Shown here: piece after piece, positions 1 through 5,182 of the stretch | Layout of the letters: each line of letters begins with the position of its first letter | How positions within the stretch are numbered: the first letter of the stretch is position 1 | Source of the DNA: an uncultured Nostocoides sp. | GTDB taxonomy: Bacteria > Actinomycetota > Actinomycetes > Actinomycetales > Dermatophilaceae | Length of the DNA: 8,418 nt | Reading direction: 5' to 3' | Assembly (NCBI GenBank): GCA_936931335.1 | Contig: CAKZIH010000070.1 | Location: forward strand, 1-8,418 | The notes under the pieces: generated by a model | Database searches by the model: none | What the model saw: the letters and a program-made list of their open reading frames with translations, nothing else | What the model was told of the DNA's origin: nothing | Position numbers and translations under genes: made by a program

Positions 1-207
1 CTGCTTGGCGCCGGTGAGGGCGACCTTGTCGGCGTTGATGATGATGACGAAGTCACCGGTGTCCACGTGGGGGGCGAAGGTCGCCTTGTGCTTGCCACGC
101 AGGAGCGCCGCGGTGTGGGTCGCCAGGCGGCCGAGCACGATGTCGGTGGCGTCGATGACGTGCCACTGACGGGTGATCTCACTCGCCTTCGGGGTGAAGG
201 TACGCAC
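1..207 (-). CDS. rplM: 50S ribosomal protein L13, N-terminal part
   Basis: Reading the minus strand from a GTG at 207 gives 69 uninterrupted residues that run off the left edge. They match the N-terminal half of bacterial L13: an opening VRTFTPKA, then RQWHVIDATD, VLGRLA, LLRGKHK, FAPHVDTGDFV and NADKVALTG, in the family's order. L13 binds 23S rRNA early in assembly of the large ribosomal subunit. Full-length proteins have about 145 residues, so roughly half the gene is missing only because the window ends. The GTG start is chosen because actinobacterial L13 begins (M/V)RT, and because an AAGG Shine-Dalgarno core (complement of 216-219) lies 8 nt upstream. In bacteria rplM is normally followed by rpsI (S9), which would lie beyond the left edge. 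It is transcribed divergently from the ArsR-like gene. Confidence 0.96.
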   Translation of the reverse strand, partial: MRTFTPKASEITRQWHVIDATDIVLGRLATHTAALLRGKHKATFAPHVDTGDFVIIINADKVALTGAKQ

Positions 208-335
208 GGGTACTGCCTTACTGTCTCGGATGGTCACCGGCGCTCGCGCGCGGTGAAGGGGCCGTATGTCGTGAGCTCCCGGCGGGCTAGCCGCTCGCTG
301 GCCGCTGGCGCGCCCGAGGGCACACGACACAACAG
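208..335 (-). other. rplM 5' leader with a possible long-range stem
   Basis: No gene was found in this stretch. If the predicted promoter is right, it is the untranslated leader of rplM. On the transcript, TGTCGTG (complement of 323-329) can pair perfectly with CACGACA (complement of 267-273). This 7-bp stem encloses 49 nt. Inside it lies a small GCC-CUCG-GGC hairpin (complement of 312-321) and a GGCTAGCC self-complementary block (285-292). Some bacteria regulate L13 through structured mRNA leaders. Whether this is such a leader cannot be told from one sequence, and short stems arise easily in GC-rich DNA. Confidence 0.3.
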
Positions 336-341
336 TCCTCA

Positions 342-370
342 ATTCTATGGGGTGCCATCGCGCCACCCAA
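342..370 (-). promoter_or_regulatory. Predicted promoter of rplM
   Basis: On the minus strand a -35-like TTGGGT (complement of 365-370) and a -10-like TAGAAT (complement of 342-347) are separated by exactly 17 bp. This is the best sigma-70/HrdB-like match upstream of rplM. It would start the transcript near 335, leaving a leader of about 128 nt before the GTG at 207. It is assigned by eye from spacing and hexamers only. Confidence 0.5.
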
Positions 371-429
371 ATCTTGCGAAGCCCCTGTGTTTGGCTAGCT
401 GACCTGCGCATTCACTCATCCGCGCAGAA

Positions 430-476
430 ATCGCACATTAGTTGTGCAAATGAATTATGCAAAGGTATTGTGCGAT
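430..476 (+). promoter_or_regulatory. Probable operator of the ArsR-like regulator: dyad plus 13-bp-phased repeats
   Basis: This A/T-rich block stands out from its GC-rich surroundings. TTRTGCRAW elements begin at 442 (TTGTGCAAA), 455 (TTATGCAAA) and 468 (TTGTGCGAT), each exactly 13 bp apart. An inverted copy, ATCGCACAT, lies at 430-438. It forms a dyad TNGCACA-N5-TGTGCNA with the first repeat (431-449), the kind of site a dimeric winged-helix repressor binds. The block ends 2 bp before the regulator's ATG and overlaps the predicted promoter, so autorepression by the adjacent gene product is the simplest reading. The repeats are seen directly; the binding is inferred. Confidence 0.55.
442..471 (+). 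promoter_or_regulatory. Predicted promoter of the ArsR-like/MFS operon
   Basis: TTGTGC at 442-447 and TATTGT at 466-471, with 18 bp between them, resemble -35 and -10 hexamers. Transcription would then begin at about 478-479, on or beside the A of the ATG at 479, giving a leaderless mRNA. This fits the lack of a well-placed Shine-Dalgarno: the only candidate, AAAGG at 461-465, lies 13 nt from the ATG, which is too far. Leaderless mRNAs are common in actinobacteria. Confidence 0.4.
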
Positions 477-478
477 CC

Positions 479-1060
479 ATGACCGATCCCGGCTCGTTCA
501 TCCGCCTCGATGCCACCTCCATCAAGGTCCTCGCGCACCCCCTGCGTGCACGTCTAATGAGTGCTCTGCGGCTGACGGGTCCGGCGACGGCAACCGCCCT
601 GGCGCGCGAACTGGGCACCAACTCGGGGGCCACGTCATATCACCTGCGCAAGCTGGCCGAGGTGGGGTTGGTCGTCGACACCGGGGAGGGGGATGCCAAA
701 TCGCGGGTATGGGCGGCGGCCACCGAGTTCACCCGGTTCGACCAGACGGACTTCGACGACGATGAGAACGCCGCCACCGCCATGGGGTGGCTGGAGCGGG
801 ACTGGTTGCGCCATTTCACCGAGAAGTTCGGGCGCTGGCTCGATGTCCGGGAGGCCTGGCCCGCTCCGTGGCGTACCCAGGCGAGCATGAATGACACGCT
901 CGTCGTGGTCACCCCCGAGCAATTGGCCGAGATGCACGCCGAGATCGATGCGGTCATCGAGCGCTATCGCCGCGTGGGACAAGGCAATCCACAGGCGAAG
1001 CGGGTCGCGGCATACCTGGTCTTCTACCCGGTCGACATGGACCGGGCGCCGCGGCGATGA
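479..1060 (+). CDS. ArsR-like winged helix-turn-helix transcriptional regulator
   Basis: 193 residues. A winged-helix DNA-binding domain fills about residues 12-80. The stretch KVLAHPLRARLMSAL is the usual first helix of ArsR/HTH_20-type regulators, and TALARELGTNSGATSYHLRKL gives the helix-turn-helix, with the recognition helix near 49-62. The following LVVDTGEGDAKSRVWAA fits the beta wing. The C-terminal 110 residues (acidic FDDDEN, then a helical segment ending in MHAEIDAVIERYRRV) probably form the dimer or effector part. No cysteine metal site is visible, so metal sensing is not supported. The ATG at 479 is preferred over an in-frame ATG at 347, because the 44 extra residues lack family character and would cross the operator and the divergent rplM promoter. 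The stop overlaps the MFS start in ATGA, indicating one operon with coupled translation. It is probably a local repressor of the transporter; the ligand is unknown. Confidence 0.85.
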   Translation: MTDPGSFIRLDATSIKVLAHPLRARLMSALRLTGPATATALARELGTNSGATSYHLRKLAEVGLVVDTGEGDAKSRVWAAATEFTRFDQTDFDDDENAATAMGWLERDWLRHFTEKFGRWLDVREAWPAPWRTQASMNDTLVVVTPEQLAEMHAEIDAVIERYRRVGQGNPQAKRVAAYLVFYPVDMDRAPRR

Positions 1061-2382
1061 CCGCCATACCTGCCGCCGCAGGCCCGCCGCTCTCCCCCGC
1101 CCAGGCGCGGCGTGTCTTCTATCTGCTGACGCTGACCCGATGGTTCCCGGTCGGTCTGGTGGTCGGCATCTTTATCTTGCTCGCGACCAGCCGGGGACTG
1201 AGCACCACGCAGGCGCTCACCGCGAGCGCAGTCTCCGGCGTCGTCTGCTTCGCCCTGGAGTTGCCCACCAGCGGTTTCGCCGATGCCTTGGGCCGGCGGC
1301 CCGTGTATGTCGTTGCCGCCGTAGTGAATGTGATCACCGGCTTCTGTTATCTCTTCGCCCACAGCTTCTGGGCATTCGCAACCGCGGCCGCGCTGATGGG
1401 AGTCTTCCGCGCACTGGACAGCGGCCCGTTGGAGGCCTGGTTCGTGGACACCGTGCACGAGAGCGAGCCGGGCAAGGACGTGGATCAGGAACTGGCGCGG
1501 GCCGGCAGCCTGCTGGGGGCGGCGATTGCCGCCGGTGCGGTGCTCTCCGGTCTGCTCATCTGGTGGCACCCGGTGCGCGCCCAGCCCGCCCTCGATCTGG
1601 CCGTATGGGTGTTCGCCCTCGCCAATGTCGCCCACTTGGTGGCAGTGCTCGTGCTGCTGCGCGAGACCCCGCGCCATGACACCGAGGCAACCCGCCGGGC
1701 CAACCTCAGCCGGTCGGTACGCCAGGCCCCGCGGGTCGTCGGCTCCGGCGTGAAACTGTTGGCGCGCAACCGCATCCTGTTGGCGCTGATCTGCGCGGAG
1801 GTGTGCTGGTCGGTCGGCATGATCGGATTCGAGTCGCTGCTGCCCCTGCGCCTCGAGGAGGTGCTCGACTCGACCCAGCGGGCCGGGGCCCTCGTCGGCC
1901 CGGTCGCCGCCGCCGGCTGGGCGGTTTTTGCCCTCGGCAGTGCACTGGCCGGCCGGCTCTCTCGGCGGATCGGAATAGCCCGCGCCGCGATGATCGGCCG
2001 GGTGCTCAACGGGGTGGGCGGCGTCATCATGGGTCTGGCGCTGGGCCCGGTCGGCCTGGTCGCGGCCTATCTGTTCACCTATTCGATGCACGGGATGAAT
2101 GGCGCGCCGCACAGTGCCCTGCTGCACCGCGAGGCGGCGGCAGATAATCGCGCGACCGTGCTGTCGATGAACTCGATGATGGCCCTCCTGGCCTTCGCCG
2201 TGGCCGGCCCGCTCGTCGGCCGGCTCAGCGAAGTCACGTCGCTGCGCGTAGCCATGGTCACGGTGGGGGCGATCGGCACCCTCGGGGTCCTCGGCTACCT
2301 GCCCGCCCGCCGCCACGAACGCTCCGCCAGGGCGCTAGACCGGGACCCAGCCGCGCCACCGAACGCCAACTCGGCCGGGTGA
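1057..2382 (+). CDS. Major facilitator superfamily (MFS) transporter, probable efflux pump
   Basis: 441 residues, a normal length for a 12-helix MFS protein. Hydrophobic segments cover about 20-43, 54-70, 82-101, 104-120, 150-170, 180-202, 238-262, 276-298, 308-328, 331-347, 365-388 and 395-416. The MFS motif A appears in the first cytoplasmic loop as GFADALGRRPV (residues 73-83), preceded by ELPTS. A second characteristic stretch, RALDSGPLEAWFVD (118-131), occurs in drug-efflux-like MFS families. The long central loop (203-237) and the C-terminal tail (417-441) are charged or proline-rich, as expected for the cytoplasm. The ATG lies inside the stop of the upstream regulator (ATGA, 1057-1060), so translation is probably coupled and expression controlled by that regulator. 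A drug or metabolite exporter driven by the proton gradient is the likeliest role, by family and context. The substrate cannot be read from the sequence. Confidence 0.88.
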   Translation: MTAIPAAAGPPLSPAQARRVFYLLTLTRWFPVGLVVGIFILLATSRGLSTTQALTASAVSGVVCFALELPTSGFADALGRRPVYVVAAVVNVITGFCYLFAHSFWAFATAAALMGVFRALDSGPLEAWFVDTVHESEPGKDVDQELARAGSLLGAAIAAGAVLSGLLIWWHPVRAQPALDLAVWVFALANVAHLVAVLVLLRETPRHDTEATRRANLSRSVRQAPRVVGSGVKLLARNRILLALICAEVCWSVGMIGFESLLPLRLEEVLDSTQRAGALVGPVAAAGWAVFALGSALAGRLSRRIGIARAAMIGRVLNGVGGVIMGLALGPVGLVAAYLFTYSMHGMNGAPHSALLHREAAADNRATVLSMNSMMALLAFAVAGPLVGRLSEVTSLRVAMVTVGAIGTLGVLGYLPARRHERSARALDRDPAAPPNANSAG

Positions 2383-2386
2383 CCCG

Positions 2387-2410
2387 GGCCGGCCGGCAGA
2401 TCGGCCGGCC
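2387..2410 (+). terminator. GC-rich hairpin after the MFS gene
   Basis: A perfect 9-bp inverted repeat, GGCCGGCCG (2387-2395) and CGGCCGGCC (2402-2410), with a 6-nt loop begins 4 bp after the MFS stop codon. There is no T-run, but GC-only hairpins of this kind are often taken as terminators in actinobacteria. It may instead be partial or fortuitous, since the sequence around it is rich in GGCC. Confidence 0.4.
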
Positions 2411-2466
2411 ACGCTGCCCCGGGATCGACGGCCGGGTCCGGCCCGGTCCGGCCGCCCTCTGCGACG

Positions 2467-3099
2467 ATGCCGGCCATGAACCGAGAGCTCTCGGACAGCG
2501 AGATTCGCGAGATTGCCACTCCGTCCGGCCCGGCCCGTGCCCATCTCGACCTCAATCCGACTGGCCGTGGCTTGCTGGTGTTGGGCCATGGCGCCGGCGG
2601 CGGGGTGGACGCGGCCGACCTGCGGCTCGCCGGAGCGGCGGCGATCCGGCTCGGGATGTCGCTGGCCCGGGTGGAACAGCCATACCGGGTCGCCGGGCGC
2701 AAGGCGCCCGCTCCCGCCACGGTCGCCGACGCTGCCTGGACCGCGGTCGTCGCCGAACTGGTCCCGCTCGCGGACGGACCCCTGGTCACCGGCGGCCGGT
2801 CGTATGGCGCCCGGGTCGCCTGCCGCACGGCGGCGGCTACCGGCAGCTCGGGCGTGCTCTGCCTGGCCTTCCCGGTGCAGCCCGCGCGCGCCGGCGCTCC
2901 GTCCCGGCAGCCCGAGCTCGACGGCGTCGGGGTGCCCACCCTCGTCATCCAAGGTGATCGGGACCCATTCGGTATGCCGATCGGCTCGCCAACCACCGAG
3001 ATCGCCGTCGTCTCTGGCGACCATTCGCTGCGACGAGATCACCCGCAGATCGAGGCCATCGTCGAGCGCTGGTTGACCGACCGCCTCGCCGGCGGCTGA
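2467..3099 (+). CDS. Small alpha/beta hydrolase, KANL3/Tex30-like
   Basis: 210 residues. The sequence fits the compact alpha/beta-hydrolase family related to KANL3/Tex30 (dienelactone-hydrolase-like). GLLVLGHGAGGGVD (35-48) is the strand and oxyanion-hole loop. The nucleophile elbow is GRSYG (110-114) with Ser112. PTLVIQGDRDPFG (157-169) carries the probable acid Asp166, and SGDHSL (183-188) the probable catalytic His186. A complete Ser-Asp-His set argues for an active enzyme; no signal peptide is seen, so it is probably cytosolic. Such proteins are presumed esterases or acyl hydrolases, but the substrate is unknown. Start: ATGs at 2467 and 2476 are both in frame, with no good Shine-Dalgarno before either and no other start before an in-frame stop at 2380. 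The second would give 207 residues. It lies 84 bp after the MFS gene, behind a hairpin, so it may or may not share that transcript. Confidence 0.85.
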   Translation: MPAMNRELSDSEIREIATPSGPARAHLDLNPTGRGLLVLGHGAGGGVDAADLRLAGAAAIRLGMSLARVEQPYRVAGRKAPAPATVADAAWTAVVAELVPLADGPLVTGGRSYGARVACRTAAATGSSGVLCLAFPVQPARAGAPSRQPELDGVGVPTLVIQGDRDPFGMPIGSPTTEIAVVSGDHSLRRDHPQIEAIVERWLTDRLAGG

Positions 3100-3118
3100 T
3101 CTTCCCGCTGGCCGAGGC
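3083..3118 (+). terminator. Stem-loop spanning the hydrolase stop codon
   Basis: GCCTCG (3083-3088) pairs with CGAGGC (3113-3118), and CCGGCGG (3089-3095) pairs with CCGCTGG (3105-3111) with one G-T wobble. The result is a 13-bp stem with one bulged C (3112) and a 9-nt loop that contains the hydrolase TGA (3097-3099). Only two T follow it. It is a likely terminator for the hydrolase message facing the convergent response-regulator gene. Confidence 0.5.
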
Positions 3119-3142
3119 TTGGCGCTGGACAAGCGTCGACGC

Positions 3143-3161
3143 GGCGGATTGTGCAACCGCC
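3143..3161 (-). terminator. Weak hairpin downstream of the response-regulator gene
   Basis: GGCGG (3143-3147) and CCGCC (3157-3161) can pair, extended by TT/AA around a GTGC loop with one bulged A. It lies in the 86-bp gap between the convergent hydrolase and response-regulator genes, 25 bp past the latter's stop. The stem is short and has no T-run. Confidence 0.25.
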
Positions 3162-3185
3162 CAGCTGTGGCCCCGCCGAAGTCGC

Positions 3186-3827
3186 TCAGACCCGCAGCCA
3201 GGCGAGCACCGCGAGGACGCGGCGATGGTCGTCGGGCGCCAGCGGCAGGTCGAGCTTGGCGAAAATGTTGTTGATGTGCTTGGCGATCGCCTTCTCGGTG
3301 ACCACCAGCGAGCCGGCGATCGCGGCATTCGAGCGTCCTTCGGCCATAAGCGCCAAGACCTCTCGTTCCCGCTCCGTGAGCCGATCCAGCGGCTCTTCGC
3401 GCCGCCGATTCATCAGCGTCGCAACGACTTCCGGATCCAACACGGTCCCCCCGGCGGCCACCCGGCGCACGCTGTCCACGAACTCGCCGGCATCGGCGAC
3501 CCGGTCCTTGAGCAGATAGCCGATCGCCCCATCCCCCGAGGCGAGCAACTCCCGGGCATAGAGGTGCTCGACATACTGGCTGAGCACCATGACGGGGAAC
3601 CCCGGTCGCGCGCCGCGCGCCTGGATCGCCGCCCGCAGGCCCTCGTCGGTGAAGCTGGGCGGTAACCGGACGTCGAGGACGGCGACCTCGACGTCGGGTC
3701 GCTGCAGCGCCTCGGCGAGCCCGTCGGTCCCCTCAAGGGCCTGCACGACCTCGAAGCCGTATGCCGTGAGCAGCCGGGTCAGGCCGTCGCGGAGGAGGGC
3801 GTGGTCTTCGGCGACCACAACGCGCAT
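3186..3827 (-). CDS. NarL/FixJ-type response regulator of a two-component system
   Basis: 213 residues in two domains. The receiver domain (1-120) has the acidic pocket Asp8 (VVVAEDHALLRDG), the phosphoacceptor Asp52 in VLDVRLPP, the switch Ser83 in VMVLSQY and the conserved Lys107 in GYLLKD. The C-terminal LuxR-type helix-turn-helix (about 149-193) starts with LTEREREVLALMAEGRSN and continues IAGSLVVTEKAIAKHINNIFAKL. All residues needed for phosphorylation and DNA binding are present. The ATG at 3827 has a strong GGAGG Shine-Dalgarno (complement of 3832-3836) 4 nt upstream and gives the standard N-terminus. It therefore starts inside the kinase gene, which ends at 3779. The kinase is its phosphodonor. 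Likely targets are its own promoter region and the divergent MMPL transporter gene (5183-7360), inferred from layout. Confidence 0.93.
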   Translation of the reverse strand: MRVVVAEDHALLRDGLTRLLTAYGFEVVQALEGTDGLAEALQRPDVEVAVLDVRLPPSFTDEGLRAAIQARGARPGFPVMVLSQYVEHLYARELLASGDGAIGYLLKDRVADAGEFVDSVRRVAAGGTVLDPEVVATLMNRRREEPLDRLTEREREVLALMAEGRSNAAIAGSLVVTEKAIAKHINNIFAKLDLPLAPDDHRRVLAVLAWLRV

Positions 3828-5017
3828 GGCACCTCCATCGTCACCAGGGTCGGCCCGCCGGCCGGACTGTCCACCGTCATCGTGCCGTCAAGGGCGGACA
3901 GCCGACGCGCCACCCCCGCCAAGCCCGTCCCCTGGCCTGGGTTCGCCCCACCGCGTCCGTCGTCCCCGACCTGCAGTCGCAGCCTGCCGTCCAGCCCGGC
4001 GATGACCACCCAAGCATGTTGGGCCCCAGCGTGTTTGACGACATTGCTCAAGCATTCGGCCACGGCGAAATACGCGGCGGACTCCAGCGGCGCCGGGGGC
4101 CGGCCCGGGAGCGTGGCATCCACGGTCACCGGCAGCGGCAGGTCCAGCGCTAGCGCCTGGACCGCGCCGATCAACCCGCGATCGGAGAGCACCGGTGGAT
4201 GAATGCCGCGCACCACGGCACGGATATCGCCCAGCGCCGCACCGGTGCTGGTGCGTGCCTCGTCGAGCAGCCGGCGCGCCGCCTCCGGATCGCGATCGAG
4301 CAGGTCGGCCGCCATTCCCAGGTTCATGCCGAGGGCGACCAGCCGCGCCTGGGCACCGTCGTGCAGATCCCGTTCGATGCGCCGCACTTCCGCGGCGGAG
4401 GCATCGACGGTCTCGGCGCGGGTAACGGTGAGATCGGCCACCCGCCGCTGCAGGGCGTCACTGCGGTCGGGACGCAAGATCGCCCGCTCGGTCTGAGCTC
4501 GCCACCGCAGCAACGAATCCCCCATGAACCACCACAGCAAGATCAAGGCCAGCCCGCACCCCAGCAGCAGCGGCGGCACGAATCCCAGACCCGTGCCGGA
4601 TCCCCACAGGCCGAACGCCGTGGCAATCGTGGCGAGGGCACCCAGCGGCATACCGACGACCAGGCAGGAGAGGACCAGCCCACCGGTGGCCGCGAACGCG
4701 AGCCAACCGACGCGCTGCCAGAAGGCCCGTGTCCCGAACCAGCCGATCACGGTGCCCCATGGGCTGAATCCGCCCGCGGTCAGCGGGGCCACCGCGATCT
4801 CACGCTCCAGGAAGCTTCCCGCCATCCGGCAGCAATAGGCGGCCATGATCGAGATGAGCGGGGTCAGGGGTCGGATGAGCACAACGCCAACGCCCACCGG
4901 GATCAGGGCCGCGGCCACCGTGACCCCGGCGAAGAGCAGCGCAATCGGCAGCGCTACGGCGACGTGCCCGAGGGCGTATGCCGTGGCTCGCCACGGCGGC
5001 CGGTGGGACAGGGACAT
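3779..5017 (-). CDS. Membrane sensor histidine kinase (HisKA_3 type)
   Basis: 412 residues. The N-terminal 165 residues are strongly hydrophobic, with about four membrane segments (near 14-36, 38-58, 105-128 and 145-166). They resemble the 'putative sensor' domain of actinobacterial kinases, with little extracytoplasmic sequence for ligand capture. The HisKA_3 dimerization region follows: EVRRIERDLHDGAQARLVALG (210-230) carries the phosphorylated His219. The ATPase domain (about 310-398) shows the N box ECLSNVVKHA (321-330, Asn325), the G1 box DDGRGG (352-357) and GTGLAG (363-368), and ends in VTMEVPCAL. The ATG at 5017 has AGGA 7 nt upstream, on an mRNA hairpin. The last 49 bp overlap the response-regulator gene, so the pair is one operon. 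It autophosphorylates with ATP and passes phosphate to Asp52 of the partner. The signal is unknown; membrane or envelope stress would suit the domain and the transporter next door. Confidence 0.92.
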   Translation of the reverse strand: MSLSHRPPWRATAYALGHVAVALPIALLFAGVTVAAALIPVGVGVVLIRPLTPLISIMAAYCCRMAGSFLEREIAVAPLTAGGFSPWGTVIGWFGTRAFWQRVGWLAFAATGGLVLSCLVVGMPLGALATIATAFGLWGSGTGLGFVPPLLLGCGLALILLWWFMGDSLLRWRAQTERAILRPDRSDALQRRVADLTVTRAETVDASAAEVRRIERDLHDGAQARLVALGMNLGMAADLLDRDPEAARRLLDEARTSTGAALGDIRAVVRGIHPPVLSDRGLIGAVQALALDLPLPVTVDATLPGRPPAPLESAAYFAVAECLSNVVKHAGAQHAWVVIAGLDGRLRLQVGDDGRGGANPGQGTGLAGVARRLSALDGTMTVDSPAGGPTLVTMEVPCALWSPKTTPSSATA

Positions 5018-5033
5018 GGCTCCATCCTGTCCC
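5005..5033 (-). promoter_or_regulatory. Inverted repeat covering the kinase ribosome-binding site and start codon
   Basis: GGGACAGG (5005-5012) and CCTGTCCC (5026-5033) are perfect 8-bp arms around a 13-nt loop. In the kinase mRNA the first arm holds the AGG of the Shine-Dalgarno and the loop holds the AUG. The loop could add an inner ATGG/CCAT pairing (5016-5019 with 5022-5025). Such a fold could reduce kinase translation. It is visible as sequence symmetry only. Confidence 0.35.
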
Positions 5034-5050
5034 GAACGCCCGGGGCGCGC

Positions 5051-5068
5051 AGTGGTGCAGGCACCACT
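5051..5068. promoter_or_regulatory. 18-bp palindrome between kinase and MMPL genes, probable operator
   Basis: AGTGGTGC-AG-GCACCACT is a perfect dyad with 8-bp arms and a 2-bp spacer. It lies 34 bp upstream of the kinase start and 114 bp upstream of the MMPL start. Dimeric NarL/LuxR-type regulators bind short dyads, so the neighbouring response regulator is the obvious candidate. The site sits at the predicted kinase transcription start (near 5061), a position where binding would be expected to repress the kinase operon. Confidence 0.45.
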
Positions 5069-5097
5069 TCATACCGGGGTGGCAGGGCCCCCGACAA
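5068..5097 (-). promoter_or_regulatory. Predicted promoter of the kinase/response-regulator operon
   Basis: On the minus strand TTGTCG (complement of 5092-5097) and TATGAA (complement of 5068-5073) are 18 bp apart and resemble -35 and -10 elements. The transcript would start near 5061, about 44 nt before the kinase ATG. No equally convincing promoter was seen for the divergent MMPL gene in the rest of the 165-bp gap. Confidence 0.4.
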
Positions 5098-5182
5098 CAC
5101 CCCCACGCGGGCGGCACGGTGGACGACATACCAGCGCGGCGCGCGTCGCCTGGGCCAACCTGCTCCTGGACAAGGATCCGAA

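Noticed and set aside
67..402. Plus-strand open frame over the rplM region
   Set aside because: It lies opposite the conserved L13 sequence and its promoter, and has no recognizable domain.
347..478. Upstream ATG extending the ArsR-like protein by 44 residues
   Set aside because: The extra segment has no family similarity, crosses the operator and both divergent promoters, and has no ribosome-binding site.
1024..2316. 430-residue open frame antisense to the MFS gene
   Set aside because: Its composition (Gly, Gln, His, Arg, Asp) is the usual complement of GC-rich coding DNA read on the other strand. It shows no domain, and the MFS gene is clear.
2379..2957. Open frame overlapping the hydrolase start in a different frame
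   Set aside because: It is Arg/Gly/Pro-rich shadow of the hydrolase gene, whose catalytic triad lies in the other frame.
3149..3156. TTGTGCAA matching the operator repeat of the ArsR-like gene
   Set aside because: It is a single copy in the loop region of a hairpin between two convergent genes, with no promoter nearby and no phased partner. Most likely coincidence.
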